From the NCBI GenBank assembly GCA_002420115.1, contig DIHK01000043.1:1-24957 (forward strand): a DNA stretch of 24,957 nt, written 5' to 3'. Under the pieces are notes generated by a model. That model saw only the letters and a list, made by a program, of their open reading frames with translations. It did not search any database and had not been told where the DNA came from. Source of the stretch: Nitrospira sp. UBA5698 (GTDB lineage: Bacteria; Nitrospirota; Nitrospiria; Nitrospirales; Nitrospiraceae). How positions within the stretch are numbered: position 1 is the stretch's first letter; each line of letters starts with the position of its first letter. Below, in pieces: positions 1 through 7,745 of this stretch. Made by a program: the position numbers and the translations under genes.

Positions 1-2
1 TG

Positions 3-236
3 AGCCTGACTGTGGTTCCATCTGTGGCTAACGATGGTCTTCTCCGGAGTGCTGTCCTGCTCGGGAAAGTCGGATGGCACAGTATGAAGGGTTGGGTGGC
101 TCAGCTTTTCAGAGACCAACCTGCAGAGCCTTCATCCTATCTGCGGCTGACCCTCACAGCCGACCATGCTCAATCGTTGGCATGGTCTCTCGTCGATGGA
201 ATGGCGGTTGTCATTCGCCGCTCTTCAGATAAATAG
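3..236 (+). CDS. C-terminal end of an unrecognised protein (5' partial)
   Basis: The frame is open from the window's left edge to a TAG at 234-236, giving 77 visible residues. This is probably the tail of a gene that begins outside the window. I do not recognise a domain. The visible part has an amphipathic stretch (GLLRSAVLLGKVGWH) and ends in a beta-like segment (SLVDGMAVVIRRSSDK). A GTG at position 12 could serve as a start, but no ribosome binding site is visible before it. It lies 104 bases upstream of the pgi gene in the same direction. That position suggests a sugar-metabolism gene, but nothing in the visible residues confirms this. Confidence 0.5.
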   Translation, partial: SLTVVPSVANDGLLRSAVLLGKVGWHSMKGWVAQLFRDQPAEPSSYLRLTLTADHAQSLAWSLVDGMAVVIRRSSDK

Positions 237-259
237 GAATACATAGCATGTCGGTCAGG

Positions 260-288
260 TTGTCTTTTTATTGATGATTCCATAAGAT
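260..288 (+). promoter_or_regulatory. Candidate sigma70-type promoter of the pgi operon
   Basis: TTGTCT at 260-265 and TAAGAT at 283-288 are separated by 17 bases; each matches the -35 and -10 consensus at four of six positions. The site sits in the AT-rich gap between the upstream gene and pgi. It would start the transcript near position 295, about 45 bases before the pgi start. It was found by eye, without scoring against background. Confidence 0.4.
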
Positions 289-340
289 ACAAAAACGAAT
301 CGCCCCGATCTCAGCAACATCCTGTTGAACTAGGAGGTCG

Positions 341-2038
341 ATGTCTATGCGCCCCAGCGACAAGCTGCCGCCGTTGTTCCGCGCAACCGTCCAGCCGGTC
401 CTTGAAGCACTGAATCGTGATCAGGTAATCGAACGGATCTGGTCGAAAGACCATCGGCTTTGGAAACCGGATCCCAAGGAAATTACTGATCGGTTGGGGT
501 GGTTGATGGTTCAGGACCAGATGCGTCAACAGCTCGAGCTCCTACAGCGCTGTGTGGCGGATGCAAGAAAACACCGTGTGAAGGATGTCGTGCTGCTGGG
601 GATGGGTGGCAGTAGCCTAGGACCCGAGGTTTTTCGTACGACGTTTGGACCTCAGAAAGGAGCCCCACGACTATGGGTGCTTGATTCGACGATTCCGGGG
701 TGGATACGCCAAGTCACCAAGGCTATCTCTCCGGCACGGACGCTCTTTCTGGTCGCGAGTAAATCTGGGGGAACCATTGAAGTTATGTCGCTCTTCGCAC
801 ACTTTTGGAAACTAGTGACGAAGGCGAGGGGGAATCAGGGAGGGAACCAGTTTGTCGCGATTACTGACCCAGGCACGGGTTTGGAAAAGATGGCGAAAGA
901 CTATGGGTTTAGTGAGATTTTCTCCAACCCGGCTGATATCGGTGGACGCTATTCCGTCCTGTCCCTCTTTGGGCTGGTTCCGGCGGCCCTCCTTGGGATG
1001 AATATTCCCAAACTCCTGGACCGGGCTGCCGCTATGGCTGAACGATGCCGGTTATCGACAGACATGCAGACCAATCCCGGCGCCTATCTGGGTGCCGCGA
1101 TGGGCAGCCTTGCGAAGACTGGCCGTGATAAGGTGACGGTCATTGCGTCACCGTCTCTCACCACTTTCGGTCTCTGGGTTGAGCAGCTCCTCGCAGAAAG
1201 TACAGGCAAGGAAGGGACAGGCCTCATTCCCATCGCACAGGAACCGGTTCTGAAACCGAATGCGTATGGAGCTGATCGATTCTTTGTGTACCTCAAGTTG
1301 AACAGAGAGAAGAACTCAGCGCTCGATCAGGCCGTACAGGCACTGGTAAAGGCTGATCAGCCGGTTCTGCAATTTAATCTCCGCGATTGTTATGATCTGG
1401 GCGCTGAGTTTTTCCGATGGGAGTTTGCCACGGCGGTTGCGGGCCATGTCCTGGGTATTCACCCGTTCGACCAGCCGAATGTCCAGGAAAGCAAAGACAA
1501 CACGAATCGAGTGCTTGAGACTTTCCAATCGACAGGGAGGTTGCCGGCTCAACCTAACCATCAGCCGAAGGAAGTAGCGAAGGCGTTGTCTGGGCTCCTT
1601 CAGCCAGGAACATACCTGTCGGTGCTGGGATACACGACTCCAACCCGTCCTCTCGAAGCAGCTGTCGGTCGTCTCCGCCGCGCACTCATGTCTACATACT
1701 CCGTGGCCACGACATTTGGCTACGGACCGCGCTATCTCCACTCAACAGGACAACTCCACAAGGGAGGACCGAATACCGGTGTGTTCCTGGAATTAGTGGA
1801 TCGCATGGCTCCCGATCTGCCTATTCCTGGGAGACCATTTTCATTTGGAACCTTGGCGAATGCCCAGGCGAGCGGAGATCTCGAATCACTCCGTACGCAC
1901 CATCGGCAGGCCATACGGGTTCAATTGGGAAGAAATCCCGCGACCGTCGTCGATGCCATTGCAGCAGCGGTGATGGGGACTCGCGGGTCTGATCGGCGTA
2001 CAGGAACGAGGAAACCTTATCCGAAGACGCGGCGTTGA
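341..2038 (+). CDS. pgi: Glucose-6-phosphate isomerase (Tal-Pgi C-terminal type)
   Basis: Interconverts glucose 6-phosphate and fructose 6-phosphate in the cytoplasm. The 565-residue protein carries the isomerase sugar-isomerase (SIS) folds: LGMGGSSLGPEVFR (about residues 87-100), VASKSGGTIEVMSLF (about 138-152), NPADIGGRYSVLS, and ESTGKEGTG, whose E286 is the likely catalytic-type glutamate. The N-terminal segment (RIWSKDHRLWKPDP) and overall make-up resemble the isomerase half of bifunctional transaldolase/isomerase proteins, but no transaldolase domain is present. The C terminus ends in a basic tail. AGGAGG at 332-337 is only 3 bases from ATG 341 but 9 bases from the in-frame ATG at 347, so translation may start at residue 3. 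First gene of the sugar operon; pgl starts one base after its stop. Confidence 0.9.
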   Translation: MSMRPSDKLPPLFRATVQPVLEALNRDQVIERIWSKDHRLWKPDPKEITDRLGWLMVQDQMRQQLELLQRCVADARKHRVKDVVLLGMGGSSLGPEVFRTTFGPQKGAPRLWVLDSTIPGWIRQVTKAISPARTLFLVASKSGGTIEVMSLFAHFWKLVTKARGNQGGNQFVAITDPGTGLEKMAKDYGFSEIFSNPADIGGRYSVLSLFGLVPAALLGMNIPKLLDRAAAMAERCRLSTDMQTNPGAYLGAAMGSLAKTGRDKVTVIASPSLTTFGLWVEQLLAESTGKEGTGLIPIAQEPVLKPNAYGADRFFVYLKLNREKNSALDQAVQALVKADQPVLQFNLRDCYDLGAEFFRWEFATAVAGHVLGIHPFDQPNVQESKDNTNRVLETFQSTGRLPAQPNHQPKEVAKALSGLLQPGTYLSVLGYTTPTRPLEAAVGRLRRALMSTYSVATTFGYGPRYLHSTGQLHKGGPNTGVFLELVDRMAPDLPIPGRPFSFGTLANAQASGDLESLRTHHRQAIRVQLGRNPATVVDAIAAAVMGTRGSDRRTGTRKPYPKTRR

Positions 2039-2039
2039 T

Positions 2040-2804
2040 ATGGCAGCCATTCCGGACATCCGCGTTGCAGGTTCCGTTCAGGATTGGGCACACCAGGCTG
2101 CTGCGTTCATTGCCTCCGTCAGTGAACAGGCCATTTGGGCCAATGGGCGGTTCATCATGGCCCTTTCCGGAGGCTCGACTCCGAAGACACTCAATCAAAC
2201 CCTCGCATCGCCAGAGTGGAAGACCAGGTTTGAGTGGCAGAAGATCCATTTCCTATTCGGTGATGAACGCTGCGTCCCTCCAGACCATCAGGACAGTAAT
2301 TTCAACATGGCGCAGGCCTCGCTTTTCCACCCGTTGGCTATTCCGCCAAATCACATATTCAGGATGAAGTGCGAGGGTGAAGACCCATCACTTGTCGCCC
2401 GGGAGTACGAGCAGACCATCCGCCAACTAACTCAGACTCAATCGCCCGCAATGCCTCGGATCGACCTCGTTCTGCTGGGGTTGGGTGACGATGGGCATAC
2501 AGCGTCGCTCTTTCCTGGGACATCTGCCTTGCAGGAGACAAAGAAAATCGTCACTGTTGGCCAAGCTCCCACGGGGATCCGATCCCGCCTGACGTTGACC
2601 CTAGGTGTGTTGAATCAGGCAGCTATGGTACTGTTCCTCGTGACCGGCAAGGGGAAAGCCGACATGGTCCGTCGGATTCTCGAACCGACATCCGAAGAGG
2701 ATCGGTCTCTGCCCGCTGCTCAGATCACTCCAGGATCCGGGCAGCTTGTCTGGATGCTGGACCAAGCGGCTGCAGCAGGGCTGACAAGGCAACGGCCACA
2801 GTAA
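2040..2804 (+). CDS. pgl: 6-phosphogluconolactonase
   Basis: Hydrolyses 6-phosphogluconolactone to 6-phosphogluconate, the second step of the oxidative pentose phosphate pathway, in the cytoplasm. The 254-residue protein has the family motifs in order: ALSGGSTPKTL (about residues 41-51), FLFGDERCVPPDHQDSNF (about 71-88) and LVLLGLGDDGHTASLFPG (about 144-161). Length and motif spacing are normal for the DevB/Pgl family. The start lies one base after the pgi stop, so the two are almost certainly translated from one message. The glucose-6-phosphate dehydrogenase expected to supply its substrate is not in this window. Confidence 0.93.
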   Translation: MAAIPDIRVAGSVQDWAHQAAAFIASVSEQAIWANGRFIMALSGGSTPKTLNQTLASPEWKTRFEWQKIHFLFGDERCVPPDHQDSNFNMAQASLFHPLAIPPNHIFRMKCEGEDPSLVAREYEQTIRQLTQTQSPAMPRIDLVLLGLGDDGHTASLFPGTSALQETKKIVTVGQAPTGIRSRLTLTLGVLNQAAMVLFLVTGKGKADMVRRILEPTSEEDRSLPAAQITPGSGQLVWMLDQAAAAGLTRQRPQ

Positions 2805-2812
2805 GGAGACGT

Positions 2813-3874
2813 ATGATTCTCGCGGGAGATATTGGAGGGACAAAGACCAACCTTGCGCTCTATGAGTGGACGAACGAGCGTGTGGACCCGATTCGTCTGG
2901 AGAGTTTTCACAGTGCCGACTATACCTCGCTGGAGGACATCCTGTCGGAATTCCTTACCCCACCGGCACCACCCGTGGCGCTGGGTCCTGGCGAATCCAC
3001 TGTCAGTGAAAAACAAGGACCACAGACCACTTCAGAGGCGAAGGTCACAGCCGCGTGCTTCGGGATTGCAGGACCGGTCATCGACAACCATTGCGAGACG
3101 ACCAACCTCCCGTGGGTCGTGGACGGACTCACGATCGCAGATCGATTTGCAGTTCCTCGCGTGCAGTTGCTCAATGATTTGGAAGCCACGGCGTATGGCA
3201 TCCTGTCGCTTCGTTCTGATGAATTGGAAGTATTAAATGCCGGCAATCCACCTAAAAAGCGACAAGCGCTTGCCCTGATTGCGGCTGGGACAGGATTGGG
3301 CGAGGCCATTCTGTTTTGGGACGGTAAATCATATCGCCCGATGCCGTCAGAAGGAGGACATGCGGATTTCGGGCCGAACAATGATCAGGAAATCGACCTT
3401 CTTCGGTATCTGCGGAGCCAATATCTCCATGTCAGCTATGAGCGAATTTTGTCCGGGCCAGGGCTCCACGCGATTTATGAGTTTTTGCGTGATACGAAGA
3501 AGAATGAGCCGACATGGCTCATGGAAAAAATTAAGGCCGGTAATCCGGCGGCGGAAATTGCCCAAGCCGGTCTCCAAGGCCAAGCGGAAATTGCCACGCA
3601 GGCATTGGAACTTTTTGCGTCAATTTATGGGGCAGAATCCGGAAACCTTGCCTTGAAGGCGCTCTCGCTGGATGGGGTGTATGTGGGGGGTGGGATTGCG
3701 CCGAAACTCATTACAAAACTCAAAGACGGAACCTTTATGAAAGGATTCCTGAACAAAGGCCGATATAAAAAATTGCTCAGTAAGATGCCGGTCAAAGTGA
3801 TTATGAATCAGCAAACGGCTCTGCTGGGTGCAGCGTCCGTAGCCAGTGCCCTGTCGCCTAAGCCAGCATCATGA
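2813..3874 (+). CDS. glk: Glucokinase
   Basis: Phosphorylates glucose with ATP to glucose 6-phosphate. The 353-residue protein has the bacterial glucokinase layout: phosphate-binding AGDIGGTKTN at residues 4-13, ACFGIAGPV, LNDLEATAYG with the likely catalytic aspartate D122, AAGTGLGEAI, and the PSEGGHADFGP sugar-binding motif. It shows no CxCGxxGC-type zinc motif of ROK kinases, which places it in the Glk family proper. A proline-rich linker (PPAPPVALGPGE) near residues 46-60 looks like a lineage insert. AAGGAG at 2803-2808 overlaps the pgl stop and serves ATG 2813. Its own stop overlaps the rpiA start as ATGA at 3871-3874, indicating coupled translation. Confidence 0.92.
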   Translation: MILAGDIGGTKTNLALYEWTNERVDPIRLESFHSADYTSLEDILSEFLTPPAPPVALGPGESTVSEKQGPQTTSEAKVTAACFGIAGPVIDNHCETTNLPWVVDGLTIADRFAVPRVQLLNDLEATAYGILSLRSDELEVLNAGNPPKKRQALALIAAGTGLGEAILFWDGKSYRPMPSEGGHADFGPNNDQEIDLLRYLRSQYLHVSYERILSGPGLHAIYEFLRDTKKNEPTWLMEKIKAGNPAAEIAQAGLQGQAEIATQALELFASIYGAESGNLALKALSLDGVYVGGGIAPKLITKLKDGTFMKGFLNKGRYKKLLSKMPVKVIMNQQTALLGAASVASALSPKPAS

Positions 3875-4569
3875 CCTCCGACGATCTCGACCAACTCAAA
3901 AAATCGGCTGCAACCGAGGCAGCACAATTCATCCGTAACGGGATGGTGGTTGGCCTTGGAACCGGCTCCACGGCCAGACATATGATCCGAGCCTTGGGGG
4001 AGAAGGTTCGGGCTGGTATGACCCTGAGAGGGGTTCCGACGTCTCAAGAAACCGCGGCGCTTGCCAAGCAAGCCGGTATTCCCCTTCTCGAAGCAGACAA
4101 CCGATGGGAGATTGACGTTGCCATCGACGGGGCCGATCAGGTCGATCCACAGTTCAATCTCATCAAGGGCGGCGGCGGGGCCCTCTTAAAAGAAAAAATC
4201 GTGGCGGCCTCAGCCAAACAATTCATCGTGGTCGTGGACCACACAAAACAAGTTCCAATCCTGGGTGGGCCCTTCCCGCTGCCCATCGAAGTCATTCCCT
4301 TCGGGTGGGGAAGTACCGCAAGAGAGATCGAATCGCTCACTAAGAGCCGAGTTGTGTTGCGCGAACGGAAGGGAGGTCCATTTCTCACCGAAGCCGGTCA
4401 CTTCATTGTCGATGTCCATCTCGATCGCATCACTCAGCCGGGAGAACTCGAAACGGCCCTCAATTTGATCCCTGGCGTCGTCGAAACAGGCCTCTTTGTC
4501 GGGCGGACGGATGTGCTGATCATCGGCACTCCCCAAGGTGTTCGCACGGTGCATGCGCCTGGGAAGTAG
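3871..4569 (+). CDS. rpiA: Ribose-5-phosphate isomerase A
   Basis: Interconverts ribose 5-phosphate and ribulose 5-phosphate, serving both the pentose phosphate pathway and the Calvin or nucleotide routes. The 232-residue protein has VVGLGTGSTARH (residues 26-37) and the active-site block DGADQVDPQFNLIKGGGGAL. D86, D89, K99 and E108 line up with the E. coli RpiA catalytic residues D81, D84, K94 and E103, at a constant offset of five. The length is typical of RpiA. Its start overlaps the glk stop by four bases. The end of the gene contains possible upstream starts of the next reading frame, but the aminopeptidase start is more likely at 4712. Confidence 0.95.
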   Translation: MTSDDLDQLKKSAATEAAQFIRNGMVVGLGTGSTARHMIRALGEKVRAGMTLRGVPTSQETAALAKQAGIPLLEADNRWEIDVAIDGADQVDPQFNLIKGGGGALLKEKIVAASAKQFIVVVDHTKQVPILGGPFPLPIEVIPFGWGSTAREIESLTKSRVVLRERKGGPFLTEAGHFIVDVHLDRITQPGELETALNLIPGVVETGLFVGRTDVLIIGTPQGVRTVHAPGK

Positions 4570-4711
4570 CCTGTCGCTCAGCCGGCGTCACTTTCTCCTG
4601 ATTCTCCGTCGATACACGCGCTTCCTTCTGACCATCCCGATAGCGTATACATTTCCTCCAGCAGCAGTCACCCATGCCACGACAACGACCAGACCAAAAG
4701 GTGAAGACGTT

Positions 4712-7297
4712 ATGCCTGACGAGACTCAGATGGTAGACCCGTATCGACTGCCGCGCCATATAGTTCCGACTCGGTATGAGCTCCGGCTTGAACCGGATCT
4801 CACAACCGCGACGTTTACTGGCCAGGTGACGATCACCCTCACGGTACACCAGGCAACACAAACGATCATCTTGAATGCTGTCGATCTCGTCGTGGATACC
4901 GCGCGGCTGGAAGGACAGGATGGGCATCGAATTGAAGCGACCACCGAATTGGACCATTCTCTCCAACGGGCCACACTCTCATTTGGAAGGCCCATTTCAC
5001 AAGGTGCTTGGAAGCTCTACCTCTCGTTCCATGGGAAACTGAATGACCAGCTCCGTGGATTCTATCGCAGTACCTACAAGGACCAGTCAGGAACAGTGCA
5101 GACGTTGGCCGCCACGCAGTTCGAGGCGACCGATGCGCGTAGGGCCTTCCCATGTTGGGATGAGCCTGATTTTAAAGCGGTCTTTGCCACAACGTTGGTC
5201 ATCGATCCACAGCTCACGGCTGTGTCGAATACCACGATCGCGTCCGAGTCGACGGAGAACAATAAGAAGGTCGTCCGATTTGCCGATAGCATTACCATGT
5301 CGACCTATCTGGTGGCCTTCATCGTGGGACGGCTTGAGGCGACGAAACCTGCTTATGTTGGGAAGGCGCCGATTCGACTCTGGACGATTCCTGGCAAGCA
5401 GCAGCTCACCCCTTTCGGGCAAGATATCGCGGCAGCGTCGCTCAAGTTTTTTGAAGACTACTACGGGATCTCTTACCCCGGAGATAAGCTGGATCTTCTC
5501 GCAATCCCGGACTTTGCATCAGGGGCCATGGAAAACCTCGGCGCGATTACGTTTCGGGAAACTGCGCTACTTGTGGATCAACGTACGGGAACACATGCCG
5601 AGCTTGAACGAGTGGCCGACGTGGTGGCGCATGAAAACGCCCACATGTGGTTCGGCGATCTTGTCACCATGTCTTGGTGGAACGGGCTGTGGCTCAATGA
5701 AGCCTTTGCGACCTTCATGGAAATGCTGGCGGTCGATGATTGGCAACCGGAATGGAAGCGATGGGAGAGTTTCAGTGTTGCACGAGCCGCCGCGTTCTCA
5801 GTCGACGGGTTGGTGAGTACGAGACCGATCGAGTACTCAGTGCGTGCCCCTAAGGATGCAGATGCGATGTTTGACATCTTGACGTATGAAAAAGGGGCAT
5901 CGGTTCTTCGGATGTTGGAGCAGCATATCGGACCCACCGTATTTCGTGATGGGGTGCGACAGTATCTCCGCACCCATGCCTATGGCAATGCGGATACGAA
6001 GGATCTGTGGACGTCGCTGGGCGCGGTGGCACATCAACCGGTTCCTGAGCTGATGAACGGGTGGATCTTTCAGCCGGGTTTCCCATTAGTGACGGCGGAA
6101 GTGCAGGGGAATCAGCTGAGGCTCTCGCAACAACGATTCACCTATCTGTCGCAGGAGTCGACCACGAAACAACTCTGGCAGATCCCGATTCAGATTCGTT
6201 TCACTATCAGAGAACGTCCGGAACATCACAAGCTGCTGTTAACGGAACGGGAAACAAATATCGACCTCCCGGATGGCGTCACCTCAATTTTTGTCAACGA
6301 AGGAGGACATGGTTTTTATCGTGTCCGCCACCAAGGGGCGCTCCTACAGCAATTCCTTGATCAAGGCCTTGAGCGCTTGGCAGCCATTGAACGATTTGCT
6401 CTCGTCAGTGACGCCTGGGCCACTACCATTGCCGGGGTGACACCACTGTCGGAGTACCTCCGGCTCACTACCCATTTCAAAAGTGAACGAGACAGGAATG
6501 TCTGGACGGTGCTACTGGAGTCCTTCTCTTTCCTGAACCGGATCATTTCAACTGAGGATCGCGCGGCGCTCGAGACATTTGTCTGTACTCGAGTAACGCC
6601 AGCAGTCACGGAATTGGGTTGGGATCCCAAGCCTGGAGAATCAGATATCACGAAACAATTGCGCGGAGACTTGCTCGGCGCTCTCGGGAAGCTCGGCAAT
6701 GATCGAAACACTCAACAACAGGCTGCGGAACGCTATCGGCAATATCGGACCGATCCGACAACCGTAGACGCAAACGTCGTTCCCGCCCTGGTTAGTATCC
6801 TTGCGCATACGGGAAATGAAGCACGGTATGAAGAGTTCGCCGAACACTATCGGACCGCCTCAACTCCACAAGAAGAGCGACGCTATCTGTTTTCGTTAGC
6901 TGCCTTCTCTCATACAGAGTTGCTCGATCGTACGTTGGCTTGGACGATCAATGGTGAAATTCGTACACAGGATGCGCCATTCATCGTGGGAGGCCTCCTG
7001 ACGAACGTCTATGGTCGTGAACAGGCTTGGAAGTTTGTGAAGGCCAATTGGGATCAGATGGACCGACTTTTTCCGAAACAAGGCCTCAGAAGGATGTGTG
7101 GCGGCATCGTCGGTTTGGCAACCTCGGAGCTTGAGGCAGACGTGCGCAGCTTCTTTATCTCTCACAAGATCGATCTGGGTGGAAAAACGCTGGAGCAGTA
7201 CTTGGAACAACTCCGCGTGGCTGTCGCGTTCCGTGAACGGGAGGGTCCCACACTGCGGGCGTATCTTCATGATCAACAGTCAGGAGTCTCATCATGA
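4712..7297 (+). CDS. M1 family zinc aminopeptidase
   Basis: Metallopeptidase that removes N-terminal residues from peptides. From ATG 4712 it has 861 residues, normal for family M1. The substrate-binding GAMEN motif is at residues 271-275. The zinc site is HENAH at 307-311, with the third ligand E330 exactly 18 residues later (HExxH-X18-E). Y392 in YEKGAS is the likely transition-state tyrosine. The C-terminal half fits an ERAP1-like helical domain. The frame stays open back to GTG 4538, which overlaps rpiA, but the family's normal N terminus (DPYRLPRHIVPTRYEL) begins just after 4712, and GGTGAAG lies shortly before that ATG. The upstream extension is hydrophobic, with a double arginine near its start, so a longer exported form is possible but less likely. 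Confidence 0.92.
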   Translation: MPDETQMVDPYRLPRHIVPTRYELRLEPDLTTATFTGQVTITLTVHQATQTIILNAVDLVVDTARLEGQDGHRIEATTELDHSLQRATLSFGRPISQGAWKLYLSFHGKLNDQLRGFYRSTYKDQSGTVQTLAATQFEATDARRAFPCWDEPDFKAVFATTLVIDPQLTAVSNTTIASESTENNKKVVRFADSITMSTYLVAFIVGRLEATKPAYVGKAPIRLWTIPGKQQLTPFGQDIAAASLKFFEDYYGISYPGDKLDLLAIPDFASGAMENLGAITFRETALLVDQRTGTHAELERVADVVAHENAHMWFGDLVTMSWWNGLWLNEAFATFMEMLAVDDWQPEWKRWESFSVARAAAFSVDGLVSTRPIEYSVRAPKDADAMFDILTYEKGASVLRMLEQHIGPTVFRDGVRQYLRTHAYGNADTKDLWTSLGAVAHQPVPELMNGWIFQPGFPLVTAEVQGNQLRLSQQRFTYLSQESTTKQLWQIPIQIRFTIRERPEHHKLLLTERETNIDLPDGVTSIFVNEGGHGFYRVRHQGALLQQFLDQGLERLAAIERFALVSDAWATTIAGVTPLSEYLRLTTHFKSERDRNVWTVLLESFSFLNRIISTEDRAALETFVCTRVTPAVTELGWDPKPGESDITKQLRGDLLGALGKLGNDRNTQQQAAERYRQYRTDPTTVDANVVPALVSILAHTGNEARYEEFAEHYRTASTPQEERRYLFSLAAFSHTELLDRTLAWTINGEIRTQDAPFIVGGLLTNVYGREQAWKFVKANWDQMDRLFPKQGLRRMCGGIVGLATSELEADVRSFFISHKIDLGGKTLEQYLEQLRVAVAFREREGPTLRAYLHDQQSGVSS

Positions 7298-7662
7298 TCA
7301 AGCATATCGCGTTTACCATGTATCCTGTGACTGACATGGTGCGAGCCCGTCGGTTTTATGAAGACACGCTCGGTCTCCGCTTAACGCGGTGTGAGGCGAG
7401 TGAGTTTGAGTGGGTCGAATACGATCTCGACGGTGGAACCTTCGCCCTCACGGACCTCAAGCAAGGAGGGGCACCCAGCGCCGAAACCGGGGGGAGTATT
7501 GCCTTCGAAGTCCAGAATGTGGATCAGATGGTGGAACAATTACGCGCGAAGGGCGTACGCGTAAAGCTCGAACCGCTCTCAACGCCAGTGTGTCGCCTCG
7601 CAGTCATTCTCGACTCCGAAGGTAACGCGGTAACGCTGCATCAGGTGACGCAAGTCTGGTAG
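7294..7662 (+). CDS. VOC superfamily (glyoxalase-fold) protein
   Basis: A 122-residue single-domain protein of the vicinal oxygen chelate fold. It has the typical opening HIAFTMYPVTDMVRARRFYEDTLGL, a central EWVEYDLDGGTFALTD, and a closing RLAVILDSEGNAVTLHQ whose glutamate or histidine may bind metal. One paired beta-alpha-beta-beta-beta module per half is visible. The substrate cannot be told from the sequence: glyoxalase, bleomycin-resistance-like and extradiol dioxygenase-like proteins all share this fold. Its start overlaps the aminopeptidase stop as ATGA at 7294-7297, so it is the last gene of the forward operon. The next gene converges from the other strand. Confidence 0.85.
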   Translation: MIKHIAFTMYPVTDMVRARRFYEDTLGLRLTRCEASEFEWVEYDLDGGTFALTDLKQGGAPSAETGGSIAFEVQNVDQMVEQLRAKGVRVKLEPLSTPVCRLAVILDSEGNAVTLHQVTQVW

Positions 7663-7745
7663 GGTCTCCGGCAGAGCGCACATACAGACGAGGAGGCATC
7701 GATTCACGTAGAGCGAAGATGTGACCGGTGATCTGTTACCTGCTA

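Noticed and set aside
3..236. Assignment of the left-edge fragment to the OpcA family
   Set aside because: Position next to pentose-phosphate genes suggested it, but the visible residues do not match motifs I can recall for that family.
1316..1741. Long reverse-strand frame inside pgi
   Set aside because: It is a shadow of the pgi coding sequence; the forward protein has complete family motifs.
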